From: Rhodospirillales bacterium
GTDB lineage: Bacteria > Pseudomonadota > Alphaproteobacteria > Rhodospirillales > JABHCV01
Direction: 5' to 3'
Assembly (NCBI GenBank): GCA_016776705.1
Contig: JADHSW010000071.1
Span: forward strand, 1-12,995
Length of the DNA: 12,995 bases
Positions 1 to 6,243 of the stretch are shown piece after piece (position 1 is the stretch's first letter; each line of letters begins with the position of its first letter). Made by a program: the position numbers and the translations under genes. The notes beneath the pieces were generated by a model, which saw nothing but the letters and a program-made list of their open reading frames with translations, was not told the DNA's origin and did not search any database.

Positions 1-1
1 C

Positions 2-52
2 GTCATTAAACCCTGGAAAATGACCTTCGAGCCCCAATCCTGTAATTCATGA
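2..52 (+). CDS. C-terminal end of an upstream gene (partial, unidentified)
   Basis: An open frame enters from the left edge and stops at the TGA at 50-52. The 16 visible residues end in KPWKMTFEPQSCNS. The stop overlaps the ATG of the Rieske gene as ATGA, the usual sign of translational coupling. The Rieske start has no recognisable Shine-Dalgarno sequence of its own, which supports this frame being real. The fragment is too short to assign a family. A competing frame stops at the TAA at 7-9, so the upstream gene could instead end there. Confidence 0.4.
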   Translation, partial: VIKPWKMTFEPQSCNS

Positions 53-393
53 CCAGTAACCCTTTCAAGCTTTGTGAACTGGACGAGATCACCAGAGGTG
101 ACTCCAGGGGGTTCTTTGCCGAAAGGAACGGCAAGATGGAAAACTATATTGTCGTCAGAAAAGACGACACTGCGTTCGCCTACTTGAACAGCTGTCCACA
201 TATAGGCTCGCCGCTGGATTTTGCCCCCGGCAGGTTCCTGAACACAGACAAATCGATGATTTTATGTTCGACTCACGGGGCGCTTTTCAGGATTGAAGAC
301 GGTTTTTGTGTATCTGGTCCGTGCGCCGGAGAGGCCCTCACAGCGGTTCCCATCGACATTCGTGACGGGGCTATTTACCTGTCTCACGCGTAA
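49..393 (+). CDS. Small Rieske [2Fe-2S] domain protein
   Basis: This is a 114-residue soluble protein consisting almost entirely of one Rieske domain. The cluster ligands are visible as C49-P-H51 and C73-S-T-H76, followed by the conserved GALFRIEDG and a GPCAG segment. Proteins of this size act as ferredoxin-like electron carriers or as oxygenase components; no oxygenase subunit is visible here, so the partner is unknown. The start at 49 is preferred because the N-terminal LCELDEI and SRGF pattern is typical of this family. An internal ATG at 136 has a better ribosome site (AAAGGAA at 122-128) but would remove the first strand of the domain. The gene overlaps the preceding frame by four bases and lies 134 bases upstream of acsA. 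The Rieske call is firm and the physiological role is unknown. Confidence 0.88.
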   Translation: MTSNPFKLCELDEITRGDSRGFFAERNGKMENYIVVRKDDTAFAYLNSCPHIGSPLDFAPGRFLNTDKSMILCSTHGALFRIEDGFCVSGPCAGEALTAVPIDIRDGAIYLSHA

Positions 394-465
394 AAACAGT
401 GTTTCTCCCTTGTTTCCTGCCCCATTATTTGGATAATCGCTCTTCATTGCACCGCAGCATTGGTA

Positions 466-485
466 TCCCTTAGGGACGTAAGGGA
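466..485 (+). promoter_or_regulatory. Inverted repeat in the acsA leader
   Basis: TCCCTTA (466-472) and TAAGGGA (479-485) form a perfect 7-bp inverted repeat around the 6-base spacer GGGACG, ending 42 bases before the acsA start. No T-run follows, so it is not an intrinsic terminator for the Rieske gene. It could be an RNA hairpin in the leader or a dimeric regulator site. It could also be chance, since the stem is short. No clear -35/-10 or sigma-54 motif could be assigned in the 394-527 gap. Confidence 0.25.
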
Positions 486-527
486 GCGCCGGTCGCAATT
501 TTGACTATTCAGGGAGGCTATAACACT

Positions 528-2468
528 ATGTCAGACAACGAAATATTCCCGGTACCAGCTGAACTTGCCGAAACTGCGTGGGCCAATAACGACAAATATC
601 TTCAAATGTACAAGCAGTCCGTCGAGGACAACGAAGGCTTTTGGGGCGAGCAAGGCAAGCGTCTTGACTGGATGAAGCCTTATACACAGATCAAGGATGT
701 CAATTACAACGCGCCCGACGTTTCCATCAAATGGTTCTACGACGGAACACTGAATGCCTCCGTCAACTGTATTGACCGTCATCTGGCAACCCGCGGCGAG
801 CAGACCGCGATTATCTGGGAAGGCGATGACCCCGCAGACGACAAAAAAATTACTTATAATGAACTGCATGAACAGGTCTGCCGTTTCGCCAACGCCATGA
901 AGGCGCGCGGGATCAAAAAAGGCGATGTCGTCACCCTTTACATGCCGATGGTTCCCGAAGCAGCGGTCGCCATGCTGGCCTGTACCCGCATTGGGGCAAT
1001 TCATTCCATCGTCTTTGGCGGCTTTTCGCCTGATGCGCTGGCCGGACGCATCAATGACTGTAACTCTAGCTGTGTGATTACCGCCGATGAAGGCATCCGC
1101 GGTGGCAAGCCGATCCCGCTGAAAGTCAACACTGACAAGGCACTGGAAAACTGCCCGGGTGTTGAAACCGTCTTTGTCGTCAATCGCACCGGAGCCGATA
1201 TCAACTGGGTCGAAGGACGCGACGTTCGCTATTTCAAGGCCTGCAAGGATGCCGCACCTGATTGCGCGCCTGAAGAAATGAACGCCGAAGACCCAATGTT
1301 CATTCTTTATACGTCCGGCTCCACCGGCCAGCCCAAAGGTGTGCTGCACACCACCGGTGGATATATGGTCTATGCCTCAATGACCCACCAATATGTCTTC
1401 GATTACCACGATGGCGAAGTCTACTGGTGCACGGCCGATGTTGGATGGGTGACCGGTCACAGCTATATTGTCTATGGACCGCTGGCCAATGGCGCCATCA
1501 CCTTGATGTTTGAAGGCCTGCCGACTTACCCCAGCTCCTCGCGCATGTGGGAAGTTTGCGACAAGCATGACGTAAACATCTTTTACACTGCGCCGACTGC
1601 CATTCGCGCCCTGATGCGCGATGGTGACGAGCCGGTCAAGAAAACCTCCAGAAAGTCCTTGCGTCTTCTGGGTAGCGTCGGCGAGCCGATCAACCCGGAA
1701 GCATGGATGTGGTATCACACGGTCGTCGGTGATAGCCGTTGCCCAATTGTCGATACATGGTGGCAAACGGAAACGGGCGGCATCATGATTACGCCCCTGC
1801 CGGGCGCAACAGCCACCAAGCCCGGCTCGGCGACGCGTCCGTTCTTCGGCATTAAGCCCGAACTGGTCGACAACGAGGGGGTAACCCTGGAAGGCGCCAC
1901 GTCAGGCAACTTGTGCATCGTTGATTCATGGCCCGGCCAAATGCGTTCTGTTTACGGTGATCATGAACGTTTCGTTCAGACCTATTTTTCGACCTACCAT
2001 GGAAAATATTTTACCGGTGACGGCTGTCGTCGTGATGAAGATGGCTATTACTGGATCACCGGTCGTGTCGATGACGTAATCAACGTGTCTGGCCACCGCA
2101 TGGGAACGGCTGAAGTCGAAAGTGCGCTGGTTGCTCATCATGATGTCGCCGAGGCCGCCGTTGTCGGCGCACCCCATGACATCAAAGGCCAGGGCATTTA
2201 CGCCTACGTCACCCTGAATGCTGGCGTTGAGCCGACTGATGAGCTTAAGAAAGAACTGGTTCAGTGGGTTCGCAAGGAAATCGGCCCGATCGCGTCACCT
2301 GACTGGCTACAATGGGCTCCCGGCCTGCCAAAAACACGCTCTGGCAAGATCATGCGTCGAATTTTGCGCAAGATCGGTGAAAACGACTATTCCAGCCTGG
2401 GCGATACGTCGACCCTGGCAGACCCCACTGTCGTTGACGACCTGATTGAAAATCGCCAGAACCGATAA
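528..2468 (+). CDS. acsA: Acetyl-CoA synthetase (acetate--CoA ligase, AMP-forming)
   Basis: This cytosolic ANL-superfamily enzyme activates acetate with ATP and CoA via acetyl-AMP, feeding acetyl-CoA into central metabolism. The 646 residues match the usual Acs length. The P-loop motif YTSGSTGQPKG starts at residue 261. DTWWQTETGG carries W411 and W412; the second Trp is the residue that restricts this family to acetate, arguing against propionate or longer acids. TGDGCRRDEDGYYWITGR and the GHRMGTAEVE hinge follow. The C-terminal PKTRSGKIMRR places the catalytic lysine at K607, the site that Pat-type enzymes acetylate and CobB-type deacetylases restore in other bacteria. The ATG at 528 is chosen over the TTG at 501 because AGGGAGG at 511-517 lies ten bases upstream and MSDNEIFPVP fits the family N-terminus. 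It appears monocistronic, ending in a strong terminator. Confidence 0.96.
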   Translation: MSDNEIFPVPAELAETAWANNDKYLQMYKQSVEDNEGFWGEQGKRLDWMKPYTQIKDVNYNAPDVSIKWFYDGTLNASVNCIDRHLATRGEQTAIIWEGDDPADDKKITYNELHEQVCRFANAMKARGIKKGDVVTLYMPMVPEAAVAMLACTRIGAIHSIVFGGFSPDALAGRINDCNSSCVITADEGIRGGKPIPLKVNTDKALENCPGVETVFVVNRTGADINWVEGRDVRYFKACKDAAPDCAPEEMNAEDPMFILYTSGSTGQPKGVLHTTGGYMVYASMTHQYVFDYHDGEVYWCTADVGWVTGHSYIVYGPLANGAITLMFEGLPTYPSSSRMWEVCDKHDVNIFYTAPTAIRALMRDGDEPVKKTSRKSLRLLGSVGEPINPEAWMWYHTVVGDSRCPIVDTWWQTETGGIMITPLPGATATKPGSATRPFFGIKPELVDNEGVTLEGATSGNLCIVDSWPGQMRSVYGDHERFVQTYFSTYHGKYFTGDGCRRDEDGYYWITGRVDDVINVSGHRMGTAEVESALVAHHDVAEAAVVGAPHDIKGQGIYAYVTLNAGVEPTDELKKELVQWVRKEIGPIASPDWLQWAPGLPKTRSGKIMRRILRKIGENDYSSLGDTSTLADPTVVDDLIENRQNR

Positions 2469-2491
2469 TTTATCGTTCTGAAAAAAAAATG

Positions 2492-2524
2492 AAAACGGCG
2501 GAACCTGATGGTTCCGCCGTTTTT
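2492..2524. terminator. Strong bidirectional intrinsic terminator
   Basis: AAAACGGCGGAACC (2492-2505) pairs perfectly with GGTTCCGCCGTTTT (2510-2523) around the loop TGAT, giving a 14-bp stem. A T-run on the plus strand ends acsA, and the A9 tract at 2481-2489 becomes a U-run on the minus strand. The TPR-protein gene converges from the other side and ends at 2551, so the one hairpin serves both genes. Confidence 0.92.
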
Positions 2525-2550
2525 CTATCGATACATTTTTTCTGAAAGTC

Positions 2551-3936
2551 TTACAGGCCACCACTTTCCTGAATTTCCTTTATGCGCTCCATATTCCGCA
2601 GAGCCACCCGTGCTTTTTCCTGACGGCCAAGCTGGGTATATACTTCCGAAGCTCCCTTGAAGCAGGCCTCGACTTCATTCAAGATCGCAAGGTTTTCATT
2701 TCGCTTGTATAACGAGAATGTTACGGCACCCAGATTATTGATTGTCTGGGCCCAGAGAAGCGGCGCAATCTCTCGCCTGCGCACTTCGAGAGACTGGCGA
2801 AAGCACGCTGCGGATTGTTCCAGGACTCTGTTGCCGGAAACGTTCTCGCCCATGTTCATCAGGGCGACGCCAAGCTGATTCATCAATTCGGACCAGGGTC
2901 CGGGCATGGTCTGGCGGGTAAAGACCTTAAGCGCTTGCTGGTAGGCTTCGCTGGCTTCTTTCAGTCTTTGCACAGGATTTTCATAAGTGGACAATTTGAC
3001 AAGCACATCGCCAAGGTGAGATTGGGCCAACGCCCAGTCATTGACATGCAAATGCGAGCCAAACGCCGCAGCAACCGCTCGATACGACTCTGCCGCCGCA
3101 ATCAGGGGGGCCGCTTCCTTGTCGCGGGCAGCCTGAGCCTGCAGTGCCGATGCGAGATGATTTTGCGTCAATGCCCAACTTAAGGGATTTTCCTTATCGT
3201 AACTTTTTGCCAGCCCCACCTGATAGGCCTTTACTGCTCGATCAAGGCGGGTTGGCTCCTTGGTTAGTCGCCACGTTGCCGCCAGAATGTTTCCGACCGC
3301 CGTCATAACCGAGGCAAACCGGGGCTGCGACAGTTCACTGGGAGGGGCATCAACATAAGCGTTCAGTTTATCGGCAGGGTCTTTTAGCAGCTCTGCTAGT
3401 TCTTCACGCTGTGGATGTGGCTTGCGCGGACCGACAGCGGCCAGGACAAGGGCATGAACGACAGAGGCCATTTCCGCATCATAGTTTACGGGAATTTCCA
3501 TTGTGTCGCCCAATCCAACACTTCCCGGCTGGGTATCGGCGTCAGCCAGTGCGCAAAGAAAGCGAATGGTAACGCTGCCCTCTTCCGGCGAGACCTCTCC
3601 CCACAACAGAATATCAGCATTTGCAGCAACCAGCCATTTGCGTCCGGTTTCCGCTGCCGCAACGATACGTTCAACCAGGGTTCCCTTGCCGCTAACCTTC
3701 AGCTTTTTGGTAATATGCTGAATCATGACCCCGGATTGTGACCCCAGGTCATTAAAAAGGCGCTTGGAAATTTCCCGGCCGTTCAGGCCATCAAAATCGC
3801 ATACGATAATGCTGATAGAAGGCTGTTGCGCCAAGTGGGCTGGCAGGAACTTGTTGGGTGTCATGCGCTGACTGTCGCCCCCCGACCCATCCGGAGAGTT
3901 TACCAGCCAGTCAACCATGTCTTTCATTATTGCCAT
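2551..3936 (-). CDS. TPR-repeat protein with TolB/FlgO-like N-terminal domain
   Basis: This is a 461-residue protein with no signal peptide or membrane segment, so probably cytosolic. Residues about 38-170 (SISIIVCDFDG, then a helix rich in K and E, then ANADILLWGEV) resemble the alpha/beta fold of TolB-N/FlgO-type domains found in proteins that pair such a domain with TPRs. Residues about 207-455 are helical repeats with an exact 47-residue period: F207, W254, W301, W348 and W395 each begin a WALTQNHLASAL-like helix. This is the long TPR class common in alphaproteobacteria and cyanobacteria. TPRs mediate protein contacts; no catalytic motif is visible and the partner is unknown. The ATG at 3936 lacks a clear ribosome site, and a second ATG at 3927 is equally possible. 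It lies 57 bases downstream of the DUF1674 gene and may be co-transcribed with it. Confidence 0.85.
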   Translation of the reverse strand: MAIMKDMVDWLVNSPDGSGGDSQRMTPNKFLPAHLAQQPSISIIVCDFDGLNGREISKRLFNDLGSQSGVMIQHITKKLKVSGKGTLVERIVAAAETGRKWLVAANADILLWGEVSPEEGSVTIRFLCALADADTQPGSVGLGDTMEIPVNYDAEMASVVHALVLAAVGPRKPHPQREELAELLKDPADKLNAYVDAPPSELSQPRFASVMTAVGNILAATWRLTKEPTRLDRAVKAYQVGLAKSYDKENPLSWALTQNHLASALQAQAARDKEAAPLIAAAESYRAVAAAFGSHLHVNDWALAQSHLGDVLVKLSTYENPVQRLKEASEAYQQALKVFTRQTMPGPWSELMNQLGVALMNMGENVSGNRVLEQSAACFRQSLEVRRREIAPLLWAQTINNLGAVTFSLYKRNENLAILNEVEACFKGASEVYTQLGRQEKARVALRNMERIKEIQESGGL

Positions 3937-3993
3937 TAAAAAAAGATGCCGTACTTAGGCGCTTCGAGCAAGTGCAAGTCGTACCAAAATGAA

Positions 3994-4161
3994 TTAAAAA
4001 TCAACACAGCGTCCTTTTCTTTCCCAATCGCCGTAACGAGTAGGCTCAGGACCTTGTGGTCCACCCGTTTCCGCTTCACTGCCAGCCTCTTTTCGGGGAA
4101 GTTTTTTGGGGGTGCTTTCAGATTCAACCCCAGGCTTTTCGTCGTCTTTAATTTCGCCCAT
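3994..4161 (-). CDS. DUF1674 / succinate dehydrogenase assembly factor 4-like small protein
   Basis: This short hydrophilic protein ends in GGPQGPEPTRYGDWERKGR followed by CVDF. The RYGDWE-KGRC-DF ending is the hallmark of DUF1674, the family of mitochondrial Sdh8/SDHAF4. In eukaryotes that factor binds the flavinylated SdhA subunit and protects it during complex II assembly; the bacterial role is inferred from this homology. The ATG at 4161 gives 55 residues and has AGGG at 4167-4170 with five-base spacing. An in-frame ATG at 4218 would give 74 residues, adding MIEWFNWKRD and more, but has a weaker upstream site. The low-complexity K/E/P-rich N-terminal half is usual for the family. The gene is divergent from rsmB, a neighbour it has in many alphaproteobacteria. 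The family call is firm; the start is uncertain. Confidence 0.87.
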   Translation of the reverse strand: MGEIKDDEKPGVESESTPKKLPRKEAGSEAETGGPQGPEPTRYGDWERKGRCVDF

Positions 4162-4251
4162 CACAACCCTGTTTGGTTTTGCCTTCAAATCTCTTTTCCA
4201 ATTGAACCACTCTATCATTGCACTGGCAACGCCTTTGCGGCATGAAAGGCC

Positions 4252-5544
4252 ATGGTCGTTCCATCACCCACGTCGCGAACCGTCGCCCTTGAACTGATTG
4301 CCGCCGTTCTCAAGAATCATCGTCCCCTGGATGACGCCCTTGAGGGACATGCGGGTTTCGCCGGGCTGGAAATCCGTGAGCGGGCTTTCGCCAGAAATCT
4401 GGTCGCCACAACCTTGCGCAGGCTGGGTCAGATCGACGAATTGATAAATTATTGCCTTCAGAAACCCTTGCCCCGGCGCGCCGTAGCTGTTCGCGATGTG
4501 CTCAGAGTGGGTATTTGCCAGCTGATATTTCTTAATACTCCCGCCCATGCCGCCGTTGATACAGCCGTGTCCATGCTCGACGGGCTGGATCTGTCAGCTT
4601 ACAAAAAACTGGTCAATGCGGTCTTGCGCAGGCTGGGTAGAGAAGGTGGAAAGTTGATGGAGGCCCAGGATGAGGAGCGCCTGAATACACCTGACTGGCT
4701 TTGGCGGTCCTGGTCGAATGCCTATGGCAAGGACGCCTGTCGCGATATCGCCACCGCCCATTTGTGTGAACCACCCCTGGACATAACCGCGTTAAAAGAT
4801 TCCGACGTTTGGGCCGAGACCCTTGACGCAGTCATTTTGCCAACAGGCTCACTGCGATTGGCGAAAAGCACCAACGTCACCAAGCTACCCGGTTTCGATG
4901 AGGGCGCATGGTGGGTGCAGGATGCCGCTGCGGCTCTTCCTGTTGCTCTGCTTGGGGACGTTCAGGGCAAGCACGTTATTGATCTTTGCGCCGCACCTGG
5001 CGGCAAAACAGCCCAGTTGCTGAGCCGCGGGGCACGGGTCACCGCCGTTGAACGATCCGCCAAGCGATTGAAGCGCCTGGAAGAAAATCTAGATCGCCTG
5101 AACCTCACGGCCGAGACGGTTTGCGCTGACGCGGCAAATTGGCGACCCGAAGAAAAAGCCGACGCCGTTCTTCTGGACGCCCCTTGCTCGTCGACGGGCA
5201 CGATTCGTCGCCATCCAGATATTCCCCATTTGAAAAAACTGGAGGATGTTGAAAAGCTCAGCACCGCACAATACAGGCTGTTCGAAGCCGCCCTGGATAT
5301 GGTTAAACCAAATGGCCAGATTATCTTCTGTACCTGCTCCTTGCAGCCCGAAGAAGGCCCTGAACTGGTAAGCCGGATACTGGTATCCCACTCATTGATG
5401 AGACTTGATCCCATCAAACCGCACGAGGTCGGGAATTTACCCGAGCTGATCGATGAAACAGGAACGCTAAGGTGCTTGCCGAGCCATCTTGGAGAGCTGG
5501 GCGGCATGGATGGATTTTTTGCCGCACGCCTTGTCTTCGGCTGA
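4252..5544 (+). CDS. rsmB: 16S rRNA (cytosine(967)-C(5))-methyltransferase RsmB
   Basis: This enzyme methylates C967 of 16S rRNA using S-adenosylmethionine. The 430 residues match the family length. An N-terminal NusB-like helical RNA-binding domain (about 1-140, with NAVLRRLGREG near its end) precedes the Rossmann methyltransferase domain. The SAM-binding motif DLCAAPGGKT starts at D244. The two-cysteine m5C chemistry is visible as DAPCSSTGTIRRHPD (C312, product release) and CTCSLQPEEG (C362, nucleophile). The ATG at 4252 has only a weak, very close AAAGG (4245-4249), but the N-terminus SRTVALELIAAVL fits the family. It is divergent from the DUF1674 gene, with only 33 to 90 bases between starts depending on that gene's start. 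The carbamoylation cassette begins 77 bases downstream. Confidence 0.95.
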   Translation: MVVPSPTSRTVALELIAAVLKNHRPLDDALEGHAGFAGLEIRERAFARNLVATTLRRLGQIDELINYCLQKPLPRRAVAVRDVLRVGICQLIFLNTPAHAAVDTAVSMLDGLDLSAYKKLVNAVLRRLGREGGKLMEAQDEERLNTPDWLWRSWSNAYGKDACRDIATAHLCEPPLDITALKDSDVWAETLDAVILPTGSLRLAKSTNVTKLPGFDEGAWWVQDAAAALPVALLGDVQGKHVIDLCAAPGGKTAQLLSRGARVTAVERSAKRLKRLEENLDRLNLTAETVCADAANWRPEEKADAVLLDAPCSSTGTIRRHPDIPHLKKLEDVEKLSTAQYRLFEAALDMVKPNGQIIFCTCSLQPEEGPELVSRILVSHSLMRLDPIKPHEVGNLPELIDETGTLRCLPSHLGELGGMDGFFAARLVFG

Positions 5545-5621
5545 CCCTTTTTGAGGCCCTGCTTGACGCTTTACCCACCGCCAAAGGTAAAGTATACCCT
5601 GTCCATGAAAAGGGGAAATCT

Positions 5622-6068
5622 GTGACCGACAAACCGACATTCCACGAAAATCTGGCCGGAAACGATGAAGTCAAGGCAGGCTCCGAGCGCTCTTTCGGAC
5701 TGGTTTTTGCTGTTGTCTTCATCATTGTCGCGTTATTTCCGTTATTCACGATGTCTGACCAAGATGGCCAAATGCGTGTCTGGGCGCTAATTGTCGCCGC
5801 CTTTTTTATCGTCACTGCCCTGACCATGCCGCGATTTCTGGCCCCCCTGAACAAGCTATGGTTCAAGTTTGGCTTATTGCTGCACAAGATCGTCAATCCA
5901 TTGATTATGGGTTTCCTGTTTTTCCTGACGGTGACCCCCATCGCACTGATAATGCGCGCCCTGGGTAAAACACCCTTAAAGTTGGACTTTGATAAAAACG
6001 CTGATAGTTACTGGATATCCAGGACCCCGCCGGGACCGACGCCTGAGTCCATGAAGCGACAATTTTAG
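5622..6068 (+). CDS. SxtJ-like membrane protein (carbamoylation cassette)
   Basis: This is a 148-residue integral membrane protein. Hydrophobic segments lie at about 25-43, 53-70 and 93-112, followed by a conserved tail LGKTPLKLDFDKNADSYW-ISR. It matches the family typified by SxtJ of the saxitoxin cluster, whose relatives are repeatedly found beside SxtI-type carbamoyltransferases and SxtK-type peptides; the biochemical role is unknown. The start is the GTG at 5622, because AGGGGA at 5611-5616 lies five bases upstream. The frame is open back to 5472, but that part overlaps the end of rsmB and is rich in R, W and C, so it is unlikely to be translated. The stop at 6066-6068 lies inside the ribosome site of the next gene, pointing to a tight operon. 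The family call is inferred from sequence pattern and neighbours. Confidence 0.82.
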   Translation: MTDKPTFHENLAGNDEVKAGSERSFGLVFAVVFIIVALFPLFTMSDQDGQMRVWALIVAAFFIVTALTMPRFLAPLNKLWFKFGLLLHKIVNPLIMGFLFFLTVTPIALIMRALGKTPLKLDFDKNADSYWISRTPPGPTPESMKRQF

Positions 6069-6080
6069 GAGTTAGGTCTT

Positions 6081-6230
6081 TTGAGTTTTATTATGGAATT
6101 ATGGGCGTTCATGAAGGAGCGTAAAAAATTCTGGCTGTTGCCAATCATCATCATGATGGCCATCTTTGGCGGATTGGTTGTGCTCTCTCAGGGCTCAGCC
6201 GTCGCTCCGTTTATTTATACGATCTTCTAG
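6081..6230 (+). CDS. DUF5989 / SxtK-like small membrane protein
   Basis: This 49-residue peptide has one membrane helix (about 18-37) preceded by the basic, amphipathic ELWAFMKERKKFWLLPIII. It ends in the characteristic SQGSAVAPFIYTIF, the pattern of the DUF5989 family, which includes SxtK. A TTG start at 6081 is preferred: AGGAG at 6067-6071 lies nine bases upstream, while the ATG at 6093 would be 21 bases away. With the ATG the protein would be 45 residues. The gene sits between the SxtJ-like gene (12 bases upstream) and the carbamoyltransferase (13 bases downstream). The function is unknown. Its constant pairing with carbamoyltransferases suggests it helps anchor that enzyme or its substrate at the membrane, which is inference. 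Confidence 0.85.
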   Translation: MSFIMELWAFMKERKKFWLLPIIIMMAIFGGLVVLSQGSAVAPFIYTIF

Positions 6231-6243
6231 GGTTTTAGGGCGC

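Noticed and set aside
531..1349. A 272-codon open frame on the minus strand inside acsA.
   Set aside because: It lies wholly within a confident acsA, is rich in C, H and G runs typical of antisense frames, and shows no family motif. It is a shadow of the GC-rich codon use.
3937..3996. T-run on the minus strand just before the TPR gene, with a possible hairpin before it (attenuator or terminator of the DUF1674 gene).
   Set aside because: Only 3-bp stems such as GCC/GGC can be drawn, which is too weak for an intrinsic terminator.
4962..5507. Long minus-strand open frame (181 codons) opposite rsmB.
   Set aside because: The serine- and arginine-rich composition is that of a reverse-strand shadow, and it sits over the conserved methyltransferase motifs of rsmB.
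5472..5621. Upstream extension of the SxtJ-like frame to the ATG at 5472.
   Set aside because: It overlaps rsmB by 73 bases and has family-unlike residues, while a GTG at 5622 has a near-ideal Shine-Dalgarno.
5605..5625. Six-codon mini-frame MKRGNL whose TGA overlaps the GTG start of the SxtJ-like gene, a possible leader peptide.
   Set aside because: It is very short, has no ribosome site of its own, and such frames are common by chance.
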